A DNA stretch of 64,000 nucleotides from Mycobacterium asiaticum. Lineage in GTDB: Bacteria > Actinomycetota > Actinomycetes > Mycobacteriales > Mycobacteriaceae. Both the position numbers and the translations under genes were made by a program. The stretch is from contig NZ_LZLQ01000121.1 in NCBI RefSeq assembly GCF_001673315.1, forward strand, positions 30,011 to 94,010, written 5' to 3'. Positions 1-8,221 of this stretch are shown piece after piece (position 1 is the first letter of the stretch; each line of letters opens with the position of its first letter). The notes below the pieces were generated by a model that was not told where the DNA came from, did not search any database, and saw nothing but the letters and a program-made list of their open reading frames with translations.

Positions 1-303
1 CGCCGGGCCGATACGCCCGTCGAACAGGCCCATCACTCCTTCGATCACCGCGATGTCGGCACCGCGGGTGCCATGCTGGAAGAGCGGCCCAATGAGCCCC
101 TCCCCCACCAGCACCGGGTCGAGGTTGCGTCCGGGTCGGCCCGCCGCCAGCATGTGGTAGCCCGGATCGATGAAGTCCGGACCCACCTTGAACGGCGCCA
201 CGCGGTGGCCGGCTTGACGCAGGGCTCCGATCAAACCCGTTGCCACCGTGGTCTTTCCACTGCCCGACGCAGGCGCGGCAATCACCACGGCCGGCGTACT
301 CAC
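1..303 (-). CDS. cobB: cobyrinic acid a,c-diamide synthase CobB (N-terminal part, runs off the window)
   Basis: This is the first 101 codons of a minus-strand gene that continues beyond base 1. The protein opens with a GTG codon and carries an ATP-binding P-loop (ASGSGKTT, residues 12-19), followed by a segment on the pattern of the CobB/CobQ glutamine amidotransferase family (GPDFIDPGYH, then VIEGVMGLFDG). Family knowledge: the enzyme amidates the a and c carboxylates of the corrin ring using glutamine and ATP. Its GTG start overlaps the cobO stop in a GTGA tetranucleotide, so the two are probably translationally coupled. Hydrogenobyrinate versus cobyrinate as substrate cannot be told from this fragment. 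Confidence 0.93.
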   Translation of the reverse strand, partial: MSTPAVVIAAPASGSGKTTVATGLIGALRQAGHRVAPFKVGPDFIDPGYHMLAAGRPGRNLDPVLVGEGLIGPLFQHGTRGADIAVIEGVMGLFDGRIGPA

Positions 304-923
304 CACTCGATGCCCTTCTGCCCTTTTCGGCCGACGTCCATTGGGTGCTTCACCTTGGTCATCTCGGTGACCAGGTCGGCGGCTTGGACGAGTCGTGCCG
401 GGGCGTCGCGGCCGGTGATCACCACATGCTGATGGCCGGGCCTGCCGAGCAGGACCTCGACCACGTCGTCGACGTCGACCCAGCCCCATTTCAACGGGTA
501 GGTGAACTCGTCAAGCACATAGAAGTCGTGAGATTGCTGGGACAACCGGCGGGCGATCTCGGCCCACCCGTCGACCGCAGCCGCCGCGTGATCGTCCTCG
601 CTGCCGGCCTTCGTTGACTTGCGTATCCAGGACCAACCGGCACCCATTTTGTGCCATTCCACCTTGCCGCCGACGCCGTGCTGATCGTGCAGGTCACCGA
701 GGCGGCGAAAAGCCGATTCCTCGCCCACCTTCCACTTCGCGCTCTTGACGAACTGGAAGACCCCCACGTCGAGGCCGGCATTCCAGGCGCGCAACGCCAT
801 TCCGAACGCGGCCGTCGACTTCCCTTTGCCCTCGCCGGTGTGCACGGCGAGTATGGGGGTGTTGCGCCTGGCCCGAGTGGTCAGACCATCGTCTGGAACC
901 TCGACTGGTTTGCCTTTGGGCAT
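300..923 (-). CDS. cobO: cob(I)yrinic acid a,c-diamide adenosyltransferase CobO
   Basis: A 207-residue protein with the BtuR/CobO-type P-loop GEGKGKST at residues 30-37 and the conserved YVLDEFTYPL segment in its second half. Family knowledge: it transfers the 5'-deoxyadenosyl group of ATP to Co(I) corrinoids, making the adenosylated form needed by B12-dependent mutases. Length is normal for the family. It sits one base downstream of the chelatase stop and overlaps cobB by four bases, inside a compact minus-strand operon. Confidence 0.95.
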   Translation of the reverse strand: MPKGKPVEVPDDGLTTRARRNTPILAVHTGEGKGKSTAAFGMALRAWNAGLDVGVFQFVKSAKWKVGEESAFRRLGDLHDQHGVGGKVEWHKMGAGWSWIRKSTKAGSEDDHAAAAVDGWAEIARRLSQQSHDFYVLDEFTYPLKWGWVDVDDVVEVLLGRPGHQHVVITGRDAPARLVQAADLVTEMTKVKHPMDVGRKGQKGIEW

Positions 924-924
924 A

Positions 925-2772
925 TCAGGCCACGCTCCGGACGGCCCGGGTCAGCTGGTCGGCATGCAGCTGCTCCAGCCGCATGATCGGCGCCCCGAGC
1001 TGGCGGGCCAGCTGTCCGGCCAGTCCCAGCCGGACGTAGGACGTCTCACAGTCCACCACCACCGCGGCGGCCCCCTCGGCGACCAACCGCTTCGCCGCGA
1101 TTCGACTGCGGCTCAACGGGTCCGGACCGGCAGTGGCGCGACCGTCGGTGAGCACCACGACCAAGGGCCGCCGTGCCCGGTCCCGCACCCGTTCCCGGAT
1201 CACGAGTTCGCGCGCGGCCAGCAGACCTTCGGCCAGTGGCGTCCTGCCGCCGGTGTCGAACCGGGCCAGCCGCTGCCCGGCGATGTGCGCCGAGGAGGTC
1301 GGGGGTAGCAGAACCCTCGCCCCGTGCTGCCGGAAGGTGATGACCGCGACTTTGTCCCGCCGCTGGTAGGCATCGCGTAACAACGACATGGTGGCGCCGC
1401 TGACCGCCGCCATCCGGTCGCGGGCTGCCATCGATCCGGATGCGTCGACGACGAAGATCACCAGGTTGCCCTCGCGGCCTTCGCGGACTGCCCGCCGGAT
1501 ATCGTCCGGCTGCAGGCGTAATCGCCCTGCACCGCAAGCATTTTCGGCAGCAGCCAGTACGGTGGCGAACAAGTGCAGACCGTGGGCGTCCGGGGCGGCC
1601 GGGTCGGCGGGGGCTATCACGCTGCCGGAGGCATTGCGGGCACGTGAGCGCCGTCCGGGTGCCCCTTCCCCGACACCCGGGACAGTTAATGCTCTGGCGC
1701 GAAAGACCTTCGAGGGCGGGGCGCTTTGGCGCGGCGGCTGCGGGGCTGGCTTGGCCTGTGAGTCTTGTTGCGGCGCAGTGTCATTAGTGGACTGACCGCC
1801 TCCGGGCGGGTCGGGCTCCGGATCGGGCTCAGATTCTGCCGGCTTCGAGTCACCGGCCTGTGCCAGCGCTTCCTCGAGTTGATCGCGGTCGATCCCGGGA
1901 TCGTCGAACGGATCGCGCCGGCGACGGTGCGGCAATGCCAACTCGGCCGCCACCCGGATGTCCTGTTCTTCGATGGCTTTCGCGCCCCGCCACGCGGCGT
2001 GCGCGGCGGCGGTACGCGCTACCACCAAGTCGGCTCGCATCCCGTCGACATCGAACGCCGCGCACAGCGCCGCGATCCGCCGTAACTCGTTGTCGGGCAA
2101 CACAACATCGTCGACGATGGCCCGGGCCGCGGCGATGCGCCGGCCCAACTCGGCGTCGGCGTCGGCATAACGCGCGGCGAACCCGTCCGGATCAGCCTCA
2201 TAAGCCATCCGCTGGCGGATCACCTCCACCCGCACGTCGACATCCCGGGATGCCTGGACGTCGACAGTCAGACCGAACCGGTCCAGCAGCTGCGGACGCA
2301 GTTCACCTTCCTCGGGGTTCATGGTTCCGATCAGCACGAAGCGCGCCTCATGCGAGTGGGAGATACCGTCACGTTCGATGTGCACCCGACCCATCGCGGC
2401 GGCGTCGAGCAGGATGTCGACCAGGTGATCGTGCAGCAGGTTTACCTCGTCCACGTACAGCACGCCGCCGTGAGCGCGGGCCAGCAGACCGGGCGAGAAG
2501 GCGTGCTCACCGTCGCGCAGCACCCGCTGCAGATCCAGCGAACCCACCACCCGGTCCTCGGTGGCCCCCAGCGGCATCTCGATCAGCCCGGTGCCGTCAG
2601 AACCGGTAGCGGCGGAGAGCAGGGCGGCCAGCCCGCGCACGGCCGTCGACTTCGCGGTGCCCTTCTCGCCGCGGATGAGCGCGCCGCCGATCTCCGGGCG
2701 CACCGCGCACAACAGCAGCGCCAGTCGCAGCTGGTCGTGCCCGACGATCGCGCTGAATGGATACGGCTTCAC
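925..2772 (-). CDS. fused AAA+/VWA metal-chelatase subunit (ChlI-ChlD type)
   Basis: A 615-residue fusion. The N-terminal AAA+ ATPase module has Walker A GEKGTAKST (residues 35-43) and a Walker B-like VLYVDEVNLL. A Pro/Gln-rich linker spans roughly residues 310-400. The C-terminal von Willebrand A domain has an intact MIDAS motif DASGS near residue 435. The GTG start at 2772 was chosen because it overlaps the upstream acetyltransferase stop as GTGA and because homology begins there (KPYPFSAIVGH). Mycobacteria make no chlorophyll. Next to cobO-cobB, this is most plausibly the ATPase part of an aerobic cobaltochelatase working with a CobN subunit encoded elsewhere; that role is inferred. Confidence 0.9.
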   Translation of the reverse strand: MKPYPFSAIVGHDQLRLALLLCAVRPEIGGALIRGEKGTAKSTAVRGLAALLSAATGSDGTGLIEMPLGATEDRVVGSLDLQRVLRDGEHAFSPGLLARAHGGVLYVDEVNLLHDHLVDILLDAAAMGRVHIERDGISHSHEARFVLIGTMNPEEGELRPQLLDRFGLTVDVQASRDVDVRVEVIRQRMAYEADPDGFAARYADADAELGRRIAAARAIVDDVVLPDNELRRIAALCAAFDVDGMRADLVVARTAAAHAAWRGAKAIEEQDIRVAAELALPHRRRRDPFDDPGIDRDQLEEALAQAGDSKPAESEPDPEPDPPGGGQSTNDTAPQQDSQAKPAPQPPRQSAPPSKVFRARALTVPGVGEGAPGRRSRARNASGSVIAPADPAAPDAHGLHLFATVLAAAENACGAGRLRLQPDDIRRAVREGREGNLVIFVVDASGSMAARDRMAAVSGATMSLLRDAYQRRDKVAVITFRQHGARVLLPPTSSAHIAGQRLARFDTGGRTPLAEGLLAARELVIRERVRDRARRPLVVVLTDGRATAGPDPLSRSRIAAKRLVAEGAAAVVVDCETSYVRLGLAGQLARQLGAPIMRLEQLHADQLTRAVRSVA

Positions 2773-3239
2773 CGCGCACCCGCCGGGCCGGTACCGGGCT
2801 TGAGCATCGGCACGTGCGGTATTCCGTCGTCGAGAAAATCGGCGCCGTCGCGGACGAATCCATGCTGGGCATACATCTCGCTGAGGTACTTCTGCGCGTC
2901 GATGCGGCAAGGGTAGTCGCCGACTTCGCCGAGGGCGGCACGCAGCAACCGGGTGGCGTGGCCCTGATTGCGGGCGTTGCGTTTGGTGCACACCCGGCCG
3001 ATCCGGAACACCTTCTCGCCGCCGGCGTGTTCCTCCATGAGACGTAGCGTGCAGATCACCTCTCCCTCAGCTGTTTCCAGCCAGAAGTGCCGGGTTTCGG
3101 CGAGCAGATCGCGTCCGTCGAGTTCCGGGTACGGGCACGCCTGTTCAACCACGAATACCTCCACCCGGAGCTTGAGCAGCTCGTAAAGTATCTGCGCATC
3201 AAGATCTTTGGCCCAGACGCGGCGCAAAGCTTCAGTCAT
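2769..3239 (-). CDS. ElaA-family GNAT N-acetyltransferase
   Basis: A 156-residue protein matching the ElaA branch of the GNAT superfamily: LYELLKLRVEVFVVEQ followed by CPYPELDGRDL, then the acetyl-CoA-binding segment GRVCTKRNARNQGHAT. The natural substrate of ElaA proteins is not settled. Its ATG is preceded by a GAGGAGGAG Shine-Dalgarno sequence supplied by a MIRU repeat, and its stop overlaps the chelatase start, so it is translated as part of the mqo-cobB operon. Confidence 0.88.
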   Translation of the reverse strand: MTEALRRVWAKDLDAQILYELLKLRVEVFVVEQACPYPELDGRDLLAETRHFWLETAEGEVICTLRLMEEHAGGEKVFRIGRVCTKRNARNQGHATRLLRAALGEVGDYPCRIDAQKYLSEMYAQHGFVRDGADFLDDGIPHVPMLKPGTGPAGAR

Positions 3240-3342
3240 TGGCGCCGCTCCTCCTCATCACTTCGCTCTGCATCGTCGCCGGCGCGGCACATTGGCGCCG
3301 CTCCTCCTCATCACTTCGCTCTGCATCGTCGCCGGCGCGGCT
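3237..3342 (-). repeat. MIRU-type tandem repeat, two 53-bp copies
   Basis: Two head-to-tail 53-bp copies (3237-3289 and 3290-3342) differ at only one position. Read on the minus strand, each contains GACGATGCAGAGCGAAGTGA and then GAGGAGGAGCGGCGCC, the signature of mycobacterial interspersed repetitive units as I know them. The array exactly fills the gap between mqo and the elaA-like gene. A frame that starts on the mqo stop codon (ATGA, from 3345) runs 37 codons to 3232. A second 18-codon frame starts in the elaA-proximal copy at 3292 and ends at 3236, overlapping the elaA-like start as ATGA. The repeat therefore carries relay reading frames and a Shine-Dalgarno sequence. Confidence 0.85.
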
Positions 3343-4826
3343 CATGCTGCGGCGTCCAATTGCAGAGTCTTACCGGTCCACGATCGCAACTCGTCGAACA
3401 ACGCGGGCTCGTCGGACAACCGCGCTCCCAATGACGGCACGATCTCTTTCAGCTTCGGCAACCAGGACTGATACCGGGCGCCGAAACAACGCTGCAGCAC
3501 GTCCAACATCGCCGACACGGCGGTCGAGGCACCGGGTGAACCGCCGAGCAGTCCGGCGATGCTGCCGTCGGCGTCCGCCACGATCGTGGTGCCGAAATCC
3601 AACAGCCCGCCGCTGCGCTTGGCACGCCGAATCACCTGCACCCGCTGGCCCGCCACCGTCAGCTCCCAGTCCGCATGAACGGCGCTGGGCACGAATTCGC
3701 GCAGTGTGGCAATCCGGGCGGGTGCACCGAGCCGCAATTGGCCGATCAGGTAGTTGAGCAAGGTCAGTTCGGTTACGCCGACCCCGAGCACGGGCACCAG
3801 ATTGTGCAACCGGAGCGAGCGCGGCAGATCGCTGAAGTGCCCGTGTTTCAGGAACTTTGGCGACCACCCGGCATAAGGTCCGAACACCAGCCAGGATTTG
3901 CCGTTGACGAACCGAAGATCCAGGTGCAACGCGCCTAACGGCGGGGCCCCCGGCGCCGGTCTGCCGTACACCTTGGCCCGATGTCCGCCGGTAAGCACCG
4001 GCTTGGCGGCGCGCAGGAACCGGCCGCCGATCGGGAAGCCGGCGAAGCCCCGTATTTCGGCGATCCCGGCCTTCTGCAGCAACGGCAGCGCGTCACCGCC
4101 GGCTCCGACGAAGACGAACTTGCCGTTGAGCTTGCGTTTCGCCCCGGTACGGCGGTTGGCGACGGTCAGCGTCCAGCTGCCGTCGGACTGCCGCGACAAG
4201 CTTTGCACCTCGTGACCGAACCACACGCCGACACCAGTACGCACGCAGTAGCCGATCAGCTGTCGGGACAGTGCGCCGAAATCGACATCGGTGCCGTCGG
4301 CCGCCCAGTTCAGCGCCACCGGTTCGGCAAAGTCGCGGCGGGCGGCCATCAATGGCAGCCGGCGCGCGAACTCGTCGGAATCTTCGATCAACTCGGTGGC
4401 GGCGAACAACGGGTTGTGGGCTAACGCCTCGCGGCGCCGGCGCAGATAGTCGACACCGTCTGCGCCCCGGACGAAGCTCGCGTGCGGCACCGGATGCAGG
4501 AAACCCCGGACGTCGGTCAGGATGCCGTTTTCCACCGCGTATGCCCAGAACTGGCGGGTTATCTGGAACTGCTCGTTGACCGAGACCGCTTTGCTGATGT
4601 CGACGGTGCCATCGGGCCGAGCCGGGGTGTAGTTCAGTTCGCAGAGTCCCGCATGGCCGGTTCCGGCGTTGTTCCACGGGCCGCTGCTTTCGCCGCCGAC
4701 ACCGTCCAGACGCTCGATCACGGTGATCGACCAATCGGGTTCCAGCCGCCGCAGAATCGCTCCCAGAGTGGCGCTCATGATGCCGGCACCCACCAGGACA
4801 ACGTCGGTTCGGGTCAATGCTGCCAC
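3342..4826 (-). CDS. mqo: malate:quinone oxidoreductase
   Basis: A 494-residue membrane-peripheral flavoprotein. The N-terminal FAD-binding fold has VLVGAGIMSATLG at residues 10-22, followed by the Mqo family signature GPWNNAGTGHAGLCELNYTP. Family knowledge: it oxidises malate to oxaloacetate and passes electrons to menaquinone, bypassing NAD-dependent malate dehydrogenase. The start is GTG; no better start lies nearby. It is the promoter-proximal gene of the minus-strand operon leading through a MIRU to the cobalamin genes, and it is divergent from the hydrolase at 4942 across a 115-base gap. Confidence 0.95.
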   Translation of the reverse strand: MAALTRTDVVLVGAGIMSATLGAILRRLEPDWSITVIERLDGVGGESSGPWNNAGTGHAGLCELNYTPARPDGTVDISKAVSVNEQFQITRQFWAYAVENGILTDVRGFLHPVPHASFVRGADGVDYLRRRREALAHNPLFAATELIEDSDEFARRLPLMAARRDFAEPVALNWAADGTDVDFGALSRQLIGYCVRTGVGVWFGHEVQSLSRQSDGSWTLTVANRRTGAKRKLNGKFVFVGAGGDALPLLQKAGIAEIRGFAGFPIGGRFLRAAKPVLTGGHRAKVYGRPAPGAPPLGALHLDLRFVNGKSWLVFGPYAGWSPKFLKHGHFSDLPRSLRLHNLVPVLGVGVTELTLLNYLIGQLRLGAPARIATLREFVPSAVHADWELTVAGQRVQVIRRAKRSGGLLDFGTTIVADADGSIAGLLGGSPGASTAVSAMLDVLQRCFGARYQSWLPKLKEIVPSLGARLSDEPALFDELRSWTGKTLQLDAAA

Positions 4827-4941
4827 CGGGTGGCGGGTCCTTCCTCGCGATGTGGCGGTTCCCCAAGGCTATCGCCGGTGACGACGGCCGGGACGGGCGG
4901 CGGACCGACGGCGGCTGCCGCGGCGCTCTAAGCTGACCTGC

Positions 4942-5934
4942 GTGACTGGCTGGGTGCCGGACGTCCTGCCCGGCTACGTGCAACGCACCATCCCGCTGGG
5001 ACCCGATCCCGACGGCGAGGGCCACATCGTCGCAACGCTGATCCGGCGGGGCGACTCCCCGGCCACGGACCGGGCGGTGCTGGCAGTGCACGGCTACACC
5101 GACTACTTCTTCAACACCGCGTTGGCCGATCATTTCGCCGACCGCGGCTTCGCGTTCTACGCACTTGACCTGCGCAAATGCGGCAGGTCCCAGCGGCCGG
5201 GCCAGACTCCGCACTTCACTTCTGACCTCGCTTGCTACGACACCGAACTCAGCCGGGCCCTACGGCTCATCCGCGAGCACTCCCCTGCCGCGCCGGTGTT
5301 GATGTACGGGCATTCGGCGGGCGGCCTGATCGTGTCGCTGTGGCTGGACCGTTTGCGGCGCAAGGACACGTTGAACGGTGTCACCGGTCTGGTGCTCAAT
5401 AGCCCGTTTCTCGATCTGCACGGTCGGGCGATCCTGCGCCTCGGCGTGACCTCGGCGACCATCGCGGCGCTGTCGCGTATTCGCGGTAAGGGCATCGCAC
5501 GGGCTGCGGGTGCCGGGGGCTACGGTGCCAGTCTGCACAGCGACCACCACGGCGAGTTCGACTACAACCTGGACTGGAAGCCGCTGGGCGGGTTCCCGGT
5601 CACCTTCGGGTGGCTGCACGCCATGCGCCGCGGTCATGCGCGATTGCACCGCGGCCTGGACGTGGGCGTGCCAAACCTGATTCTGCGTTCGGATCACACG
5701 GTGAGCGAGGACGCTGGACCGGACGCACTGCAGCGCGGTGACGCGGTGCTCGACGTGCGCCAGATCGCCCGCTGGGCGGGTTGTATCGGGAACCGCAGCA
5801 CCATCATTCCGGTGGCCGATGCCAAACACGATGTGTTTTTGTCCCTGGAAAGACCGCGCCAGATAGCCTATCGCCATCTCGACCACTGGCTGGACGATTA
5901 CCTCAGCACCGCGGCATCGTCAGGGAAAGGGTAA
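4942..5934 (+). CDS. alpha/beta hydrolase (monoacylglycerol lipase-like)
   Basis: A 330-residue alpha/beta hydrolase with an oxyanion-region HGYTDYFFN, the serine nucleophile elbow GHSAGG near residue 128, and a C-terminal DAKHDVF supplying the catalytic histidine. This arrangement fits the serine aminopeptidase S33/monoglyceride lipase group. No signal peptide is visible, so it is probably cytoplasmic. Start is GTG. It ends 8 bases before mtr and is probably co-transcribed with it. The gene order matches H37Rv Rv2854-Rv2855, but no PE_PGRS gene precedes it here. Substrate unknown. Confidence 0.88.
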   Translation: MTGWVPDVLPGYVQRTIPLGPDPDGEGHIVATLIRRGDSPATDRAVLAVHGYTDYFFNTALADHFADRGFAFYALDLRKCGRSQRPGQTPHFTSDLACYDTELSRALRLIREHSPAAPVLMYGHSAGGLIVSLWLDRLRRKDTLNGVTGLVLNSPFLDLHGRAILRLGVTSATIAALSRIRGKGIARAAGAGGYGASLHSDHHGEFDYNLDWKPLGGFPVTFGWLHAMRRGHARLHRGLDVGVPNLILRSDHTVSEDAGPDALQRGDAVLDVRQIARWAGCIGNRSTIIPVADAKHDVFLSLERPRQIAYRHLDHWLDDYLSTAASSGKG

Positions 5935-5942
5935 ACGCCCAC

Positions 5943-7322
5943 ATGGAGACCTACGACATCGCCATCATCGGAACCGGTTCGGGAAACACCATTCTCGACC
6001 AACGGTTCAGCGACAAGCGGGCGGCCATCTGCGAGCAGGGCACGTTCGGTGGTACCTGCCTCAACGTCGGATGCATTCCGACCAAGATGTTCGTCTATGC
6101 CGCCGAGGTCGCCAAGAACGTCCGGGAAGCCGCGAGGTACGGCGTGGACGCGCACCTGGACGGGGTGCGTTGGGATGACATCGTTTCCCGCGTTTTCGGG
6201 CGCATCGACCCGATCGCGCACAGCGGCGAAGACTATCGGCGTGCGCTGCCCAACGTCGACGTGTACAGCCAGCACACGCGCTTCGGACCGGTGCAATCCG
6301 ACGGGCGCTACCTGCTGCGCACCGACAAAGGCGAGGAGTTCACCGCCGAGCAGGTGGTGATCGCTACCGGTTCGCGGCCCACCATCCCGCCCGCCATTCA
6401 GTCCTCCGGTGTCACTTACCACACCAGCGACACGGTGATGCGCATACCGAAACTGCCCGAACACTTGGTAATCGTCGGAAGTGGTTATGTAGCAACAGAA
6501 TTTGCGCATGTCTTCTCCGCGCTCGGGTCGCGGGTCACCCTCGTCATGCGCGGTGGCACCCTGCTCAAGCACGCAGACGACGAGATCTGTGAACGCTTCA
6601 CCCGCATCGTGTCCAACAAGTGGGAGCTGCGGGCGTTGCGCAATGTGGTCGACGCCGAAAACCGCGGCAACGGTGTATCACTCAAGTTGGATGACGACAG
6701 CACGCTCGACGCCGACCTGCTGCTGGTGGCCACCGGCCGGGTGGCCAACTCCGATCTCCTGGACGCAGAGCAGGCCGGCGTCGACGTCCAACAGGGCCAG
6801 GTGGTGGTCGACGAGTATCAAAGAACATCGGCGCGTGGGGTTTTCGCGCTTGGCGATGTCTCCTCACCCTATCAACTCAAGCACGTGGCCAACCACGAAG
6901 CGCGGGTGGTGCAACACAACCTGCTGTGCGACTGGGACGACACCGCCTCGATGGCGGTCACCGACCACCGGTTCGTTCCATCGGCGGTATTCACCGATCC
7001 TCAGTTGGCCAGTGTCGGATTGACTGAAAACCAGGCATTGGCACAGGGATACGACCTCTCGGTGAAGGTCCAGGAATACGGCGACGTGGCCTACGGGTGG
7101 GCGATGGAGGACAGCACCGGAGTGGTCAAGCTGATCGCCGAGCGCGGCACCGGCCGCTTGCTGGGAGCACACTTCATGGGTTACCAGGCATCGTCCCTGA
7201 TCCAACCGCTGATCCAGGCGATGAGCTTCGGGCTCACCGCTCCGGAGATGGCCCGCGGTCAGTACTGGATCCACCCGGCGCTGCCCGAGGTGGTCGAGAA
7301 CGCGCTGCTGGGGCTGGACTGA
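5943..7322 (+). CDS. mtr: mycothione reductase
   Basis: A 459-residue class I pyridine-nucleotide disulfide reductase, the same length as the characterised M. tuberculosis enzyme. It has an N-terminal FAD fold (IIGTGSGNT), the redox-active pair C39/C44 in GGTCLNVGC, an NADPH-binding VIVGSGYVATE, and the C-terminal HPALPEVVENAL with the catalytic-base histidine. It reduces oxidised mycothiol with NADPH. The ATG at 5943 was preferred over upstream in-frame codons because of family length and the GGGAAAGGG ribosome-binding sequence ahead of it. Confidence 0.97.
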   Translation: METYDIAIIGTGSGNTILDQRFSDKRAAICEQGTFGGTCLNVGCIPTKMFVYAAEVAKNVREAARYGVDAHLDGVRWDDIVSRVFGRIDPIAHSGEDYRRALPNVDVYSQHTRFGPVQSDGRYLLRTDKGEEFTAEQVVIATGSRPTIPPAIQSSGVTYHTSDTVMRIPKLPEHLVIVGSGYVATEFAHVFSALGSRVTLVMRGGTLLKHADDEICERFTRIVSNKWELRALRNVVDAENRGNGVSLKLDDDSTLDADLLLVATGRVANSDLLDAEQAGVDVQQGQVVVDEYQRTSARGVFALGDVSSPYQLKHVANHEARVVQHNLLCDWDDTASMAVTDHRFVPSAVFTDPQLASVGLTENQALAQGYDLSVKVQEYGDVAYGWAMEDSTGVVKLIAERGTGRLLGAHFMGYQASSLIQPLIQAMSFGLTAPEMARGQYWIHPALPEVVENALLGLD

Positions 7323-7439
7323 GCCTGATGAGGCCCGCCGAGACGTCGCATTGCTGATCGACGCCGTCGAATTTCTACCGGCACTCGGGCCGAAGCATCG
7401 AGATAGGCACGACGCCTGGGATCGTGAAAGATAGGTCGA

Positions 7440-8216
7440 ATGGGTAAGTTTCACCGGCACGACGACGCGACCACGGCACACACCCACGAGGGCGACCACG
7501 CCGATCACCGGCACTACGACACCGGTGATCAGCGCGAAGAAGTGCTGGAGGAGATTTTCGCCGAGAACGACGTGCGGGCGAACTTCAACCGTGCCGCGTT
7601 CGACAGCAACGGTATTCGGGCCCTGAACCTGATGAGTGCACCGGGATCTGGCAAGACGACCGTACTGCAGGCGACGCTGGACGAACTCGCCGGAGAATTC
7701 GCGATCGGCGTGATCGAAGGGGACATCGCGACCGACCTGGACGCCGTCAAGCTAAGCGGCCGCGGTGCTCAGGTGTCACTGCTGAACACCAGCAACGGTT
7801 TTGGCGGTGAGTGCCACCTCGACGCGCCCATGGTCAACCGCGCCCTGCCCGGTTTGGACCTGCCGAGTCTGGACCTGGTGGTCATCGAGAACGTCGGCAA
7901 CCTGGTGTGCCCAGCGGAGTTCGACGTCGGCGAACATGCCAAGGCGATGGTCTATTCGGTTACCGAGGGCGAGGACAAACCGCTGAAATACCCCGTCATG
8001 TTCCGTTCGGTGGACGTGGTGCTGCTCAACAAGATCGATCTGGTGCCGTATCTGGACGCCGACGTCGACGCATACATCGCGCACGTGCGTGAAGTAAATC
8101 CGACCGCCGCCATCCTGCCGGTGAGTGCCCGCACCGGCACCGGCATGGCCGCCTGGTTCGGTTGGTTGCGCCGGTTCGTGCAGGGTTCGAGCGCGCCGGG
8201 TGCCGTGTCACACTGA
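7440..8216 (+). CDS. hypB: HypB-type nickel-incorporation GTPase
   Basis: A 258-residue SIMIBI GTPase. The first 25 residues hold seven histidines, a nickel-binding tail typical of HypB. Then come Walker A SAPGSGKTT (residues 66-74), a G3-region VIENVGNLVCPAEFD with the metal-ligand cysteine, and the G4 motif NKID. Family knowledge: HypB inserts nickel into [NiFe]-hydrogenase with HypA. No hypA, hypC-F or hydrogenase structural gene lies in this window, so partners must be elsewhere. UreG is less likely because of the His-rich tail and the NLVCP motif. It is followed 5 bases later by the phosphodiesterase gene. Confidence 0.88.
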   Translation: MGKFHRHDDATTAHTHEGDHADHRHYDTGDQREEVLEEIFAENDVRANFNRAAFDSNGIRALNLMSAPGSGKTTVLQATLDELAGEFAIGVIEGDIATDLDAVKLSGRGAQVSLLNTSNGFGGECHLDAPMVNRALPGLDLPSLDLVVIENVGNLVCPAEFDVGEHAKAMVYSVTEGEDKPLKYPVMFRSVDVVLLNKIDLVPYLDADVDAYIAHVREVNPTAAILPVSARTGTGMAAWFGWLRRFVQGSSAPGAVSH

Positions 8217-8221
8217 CCGTC

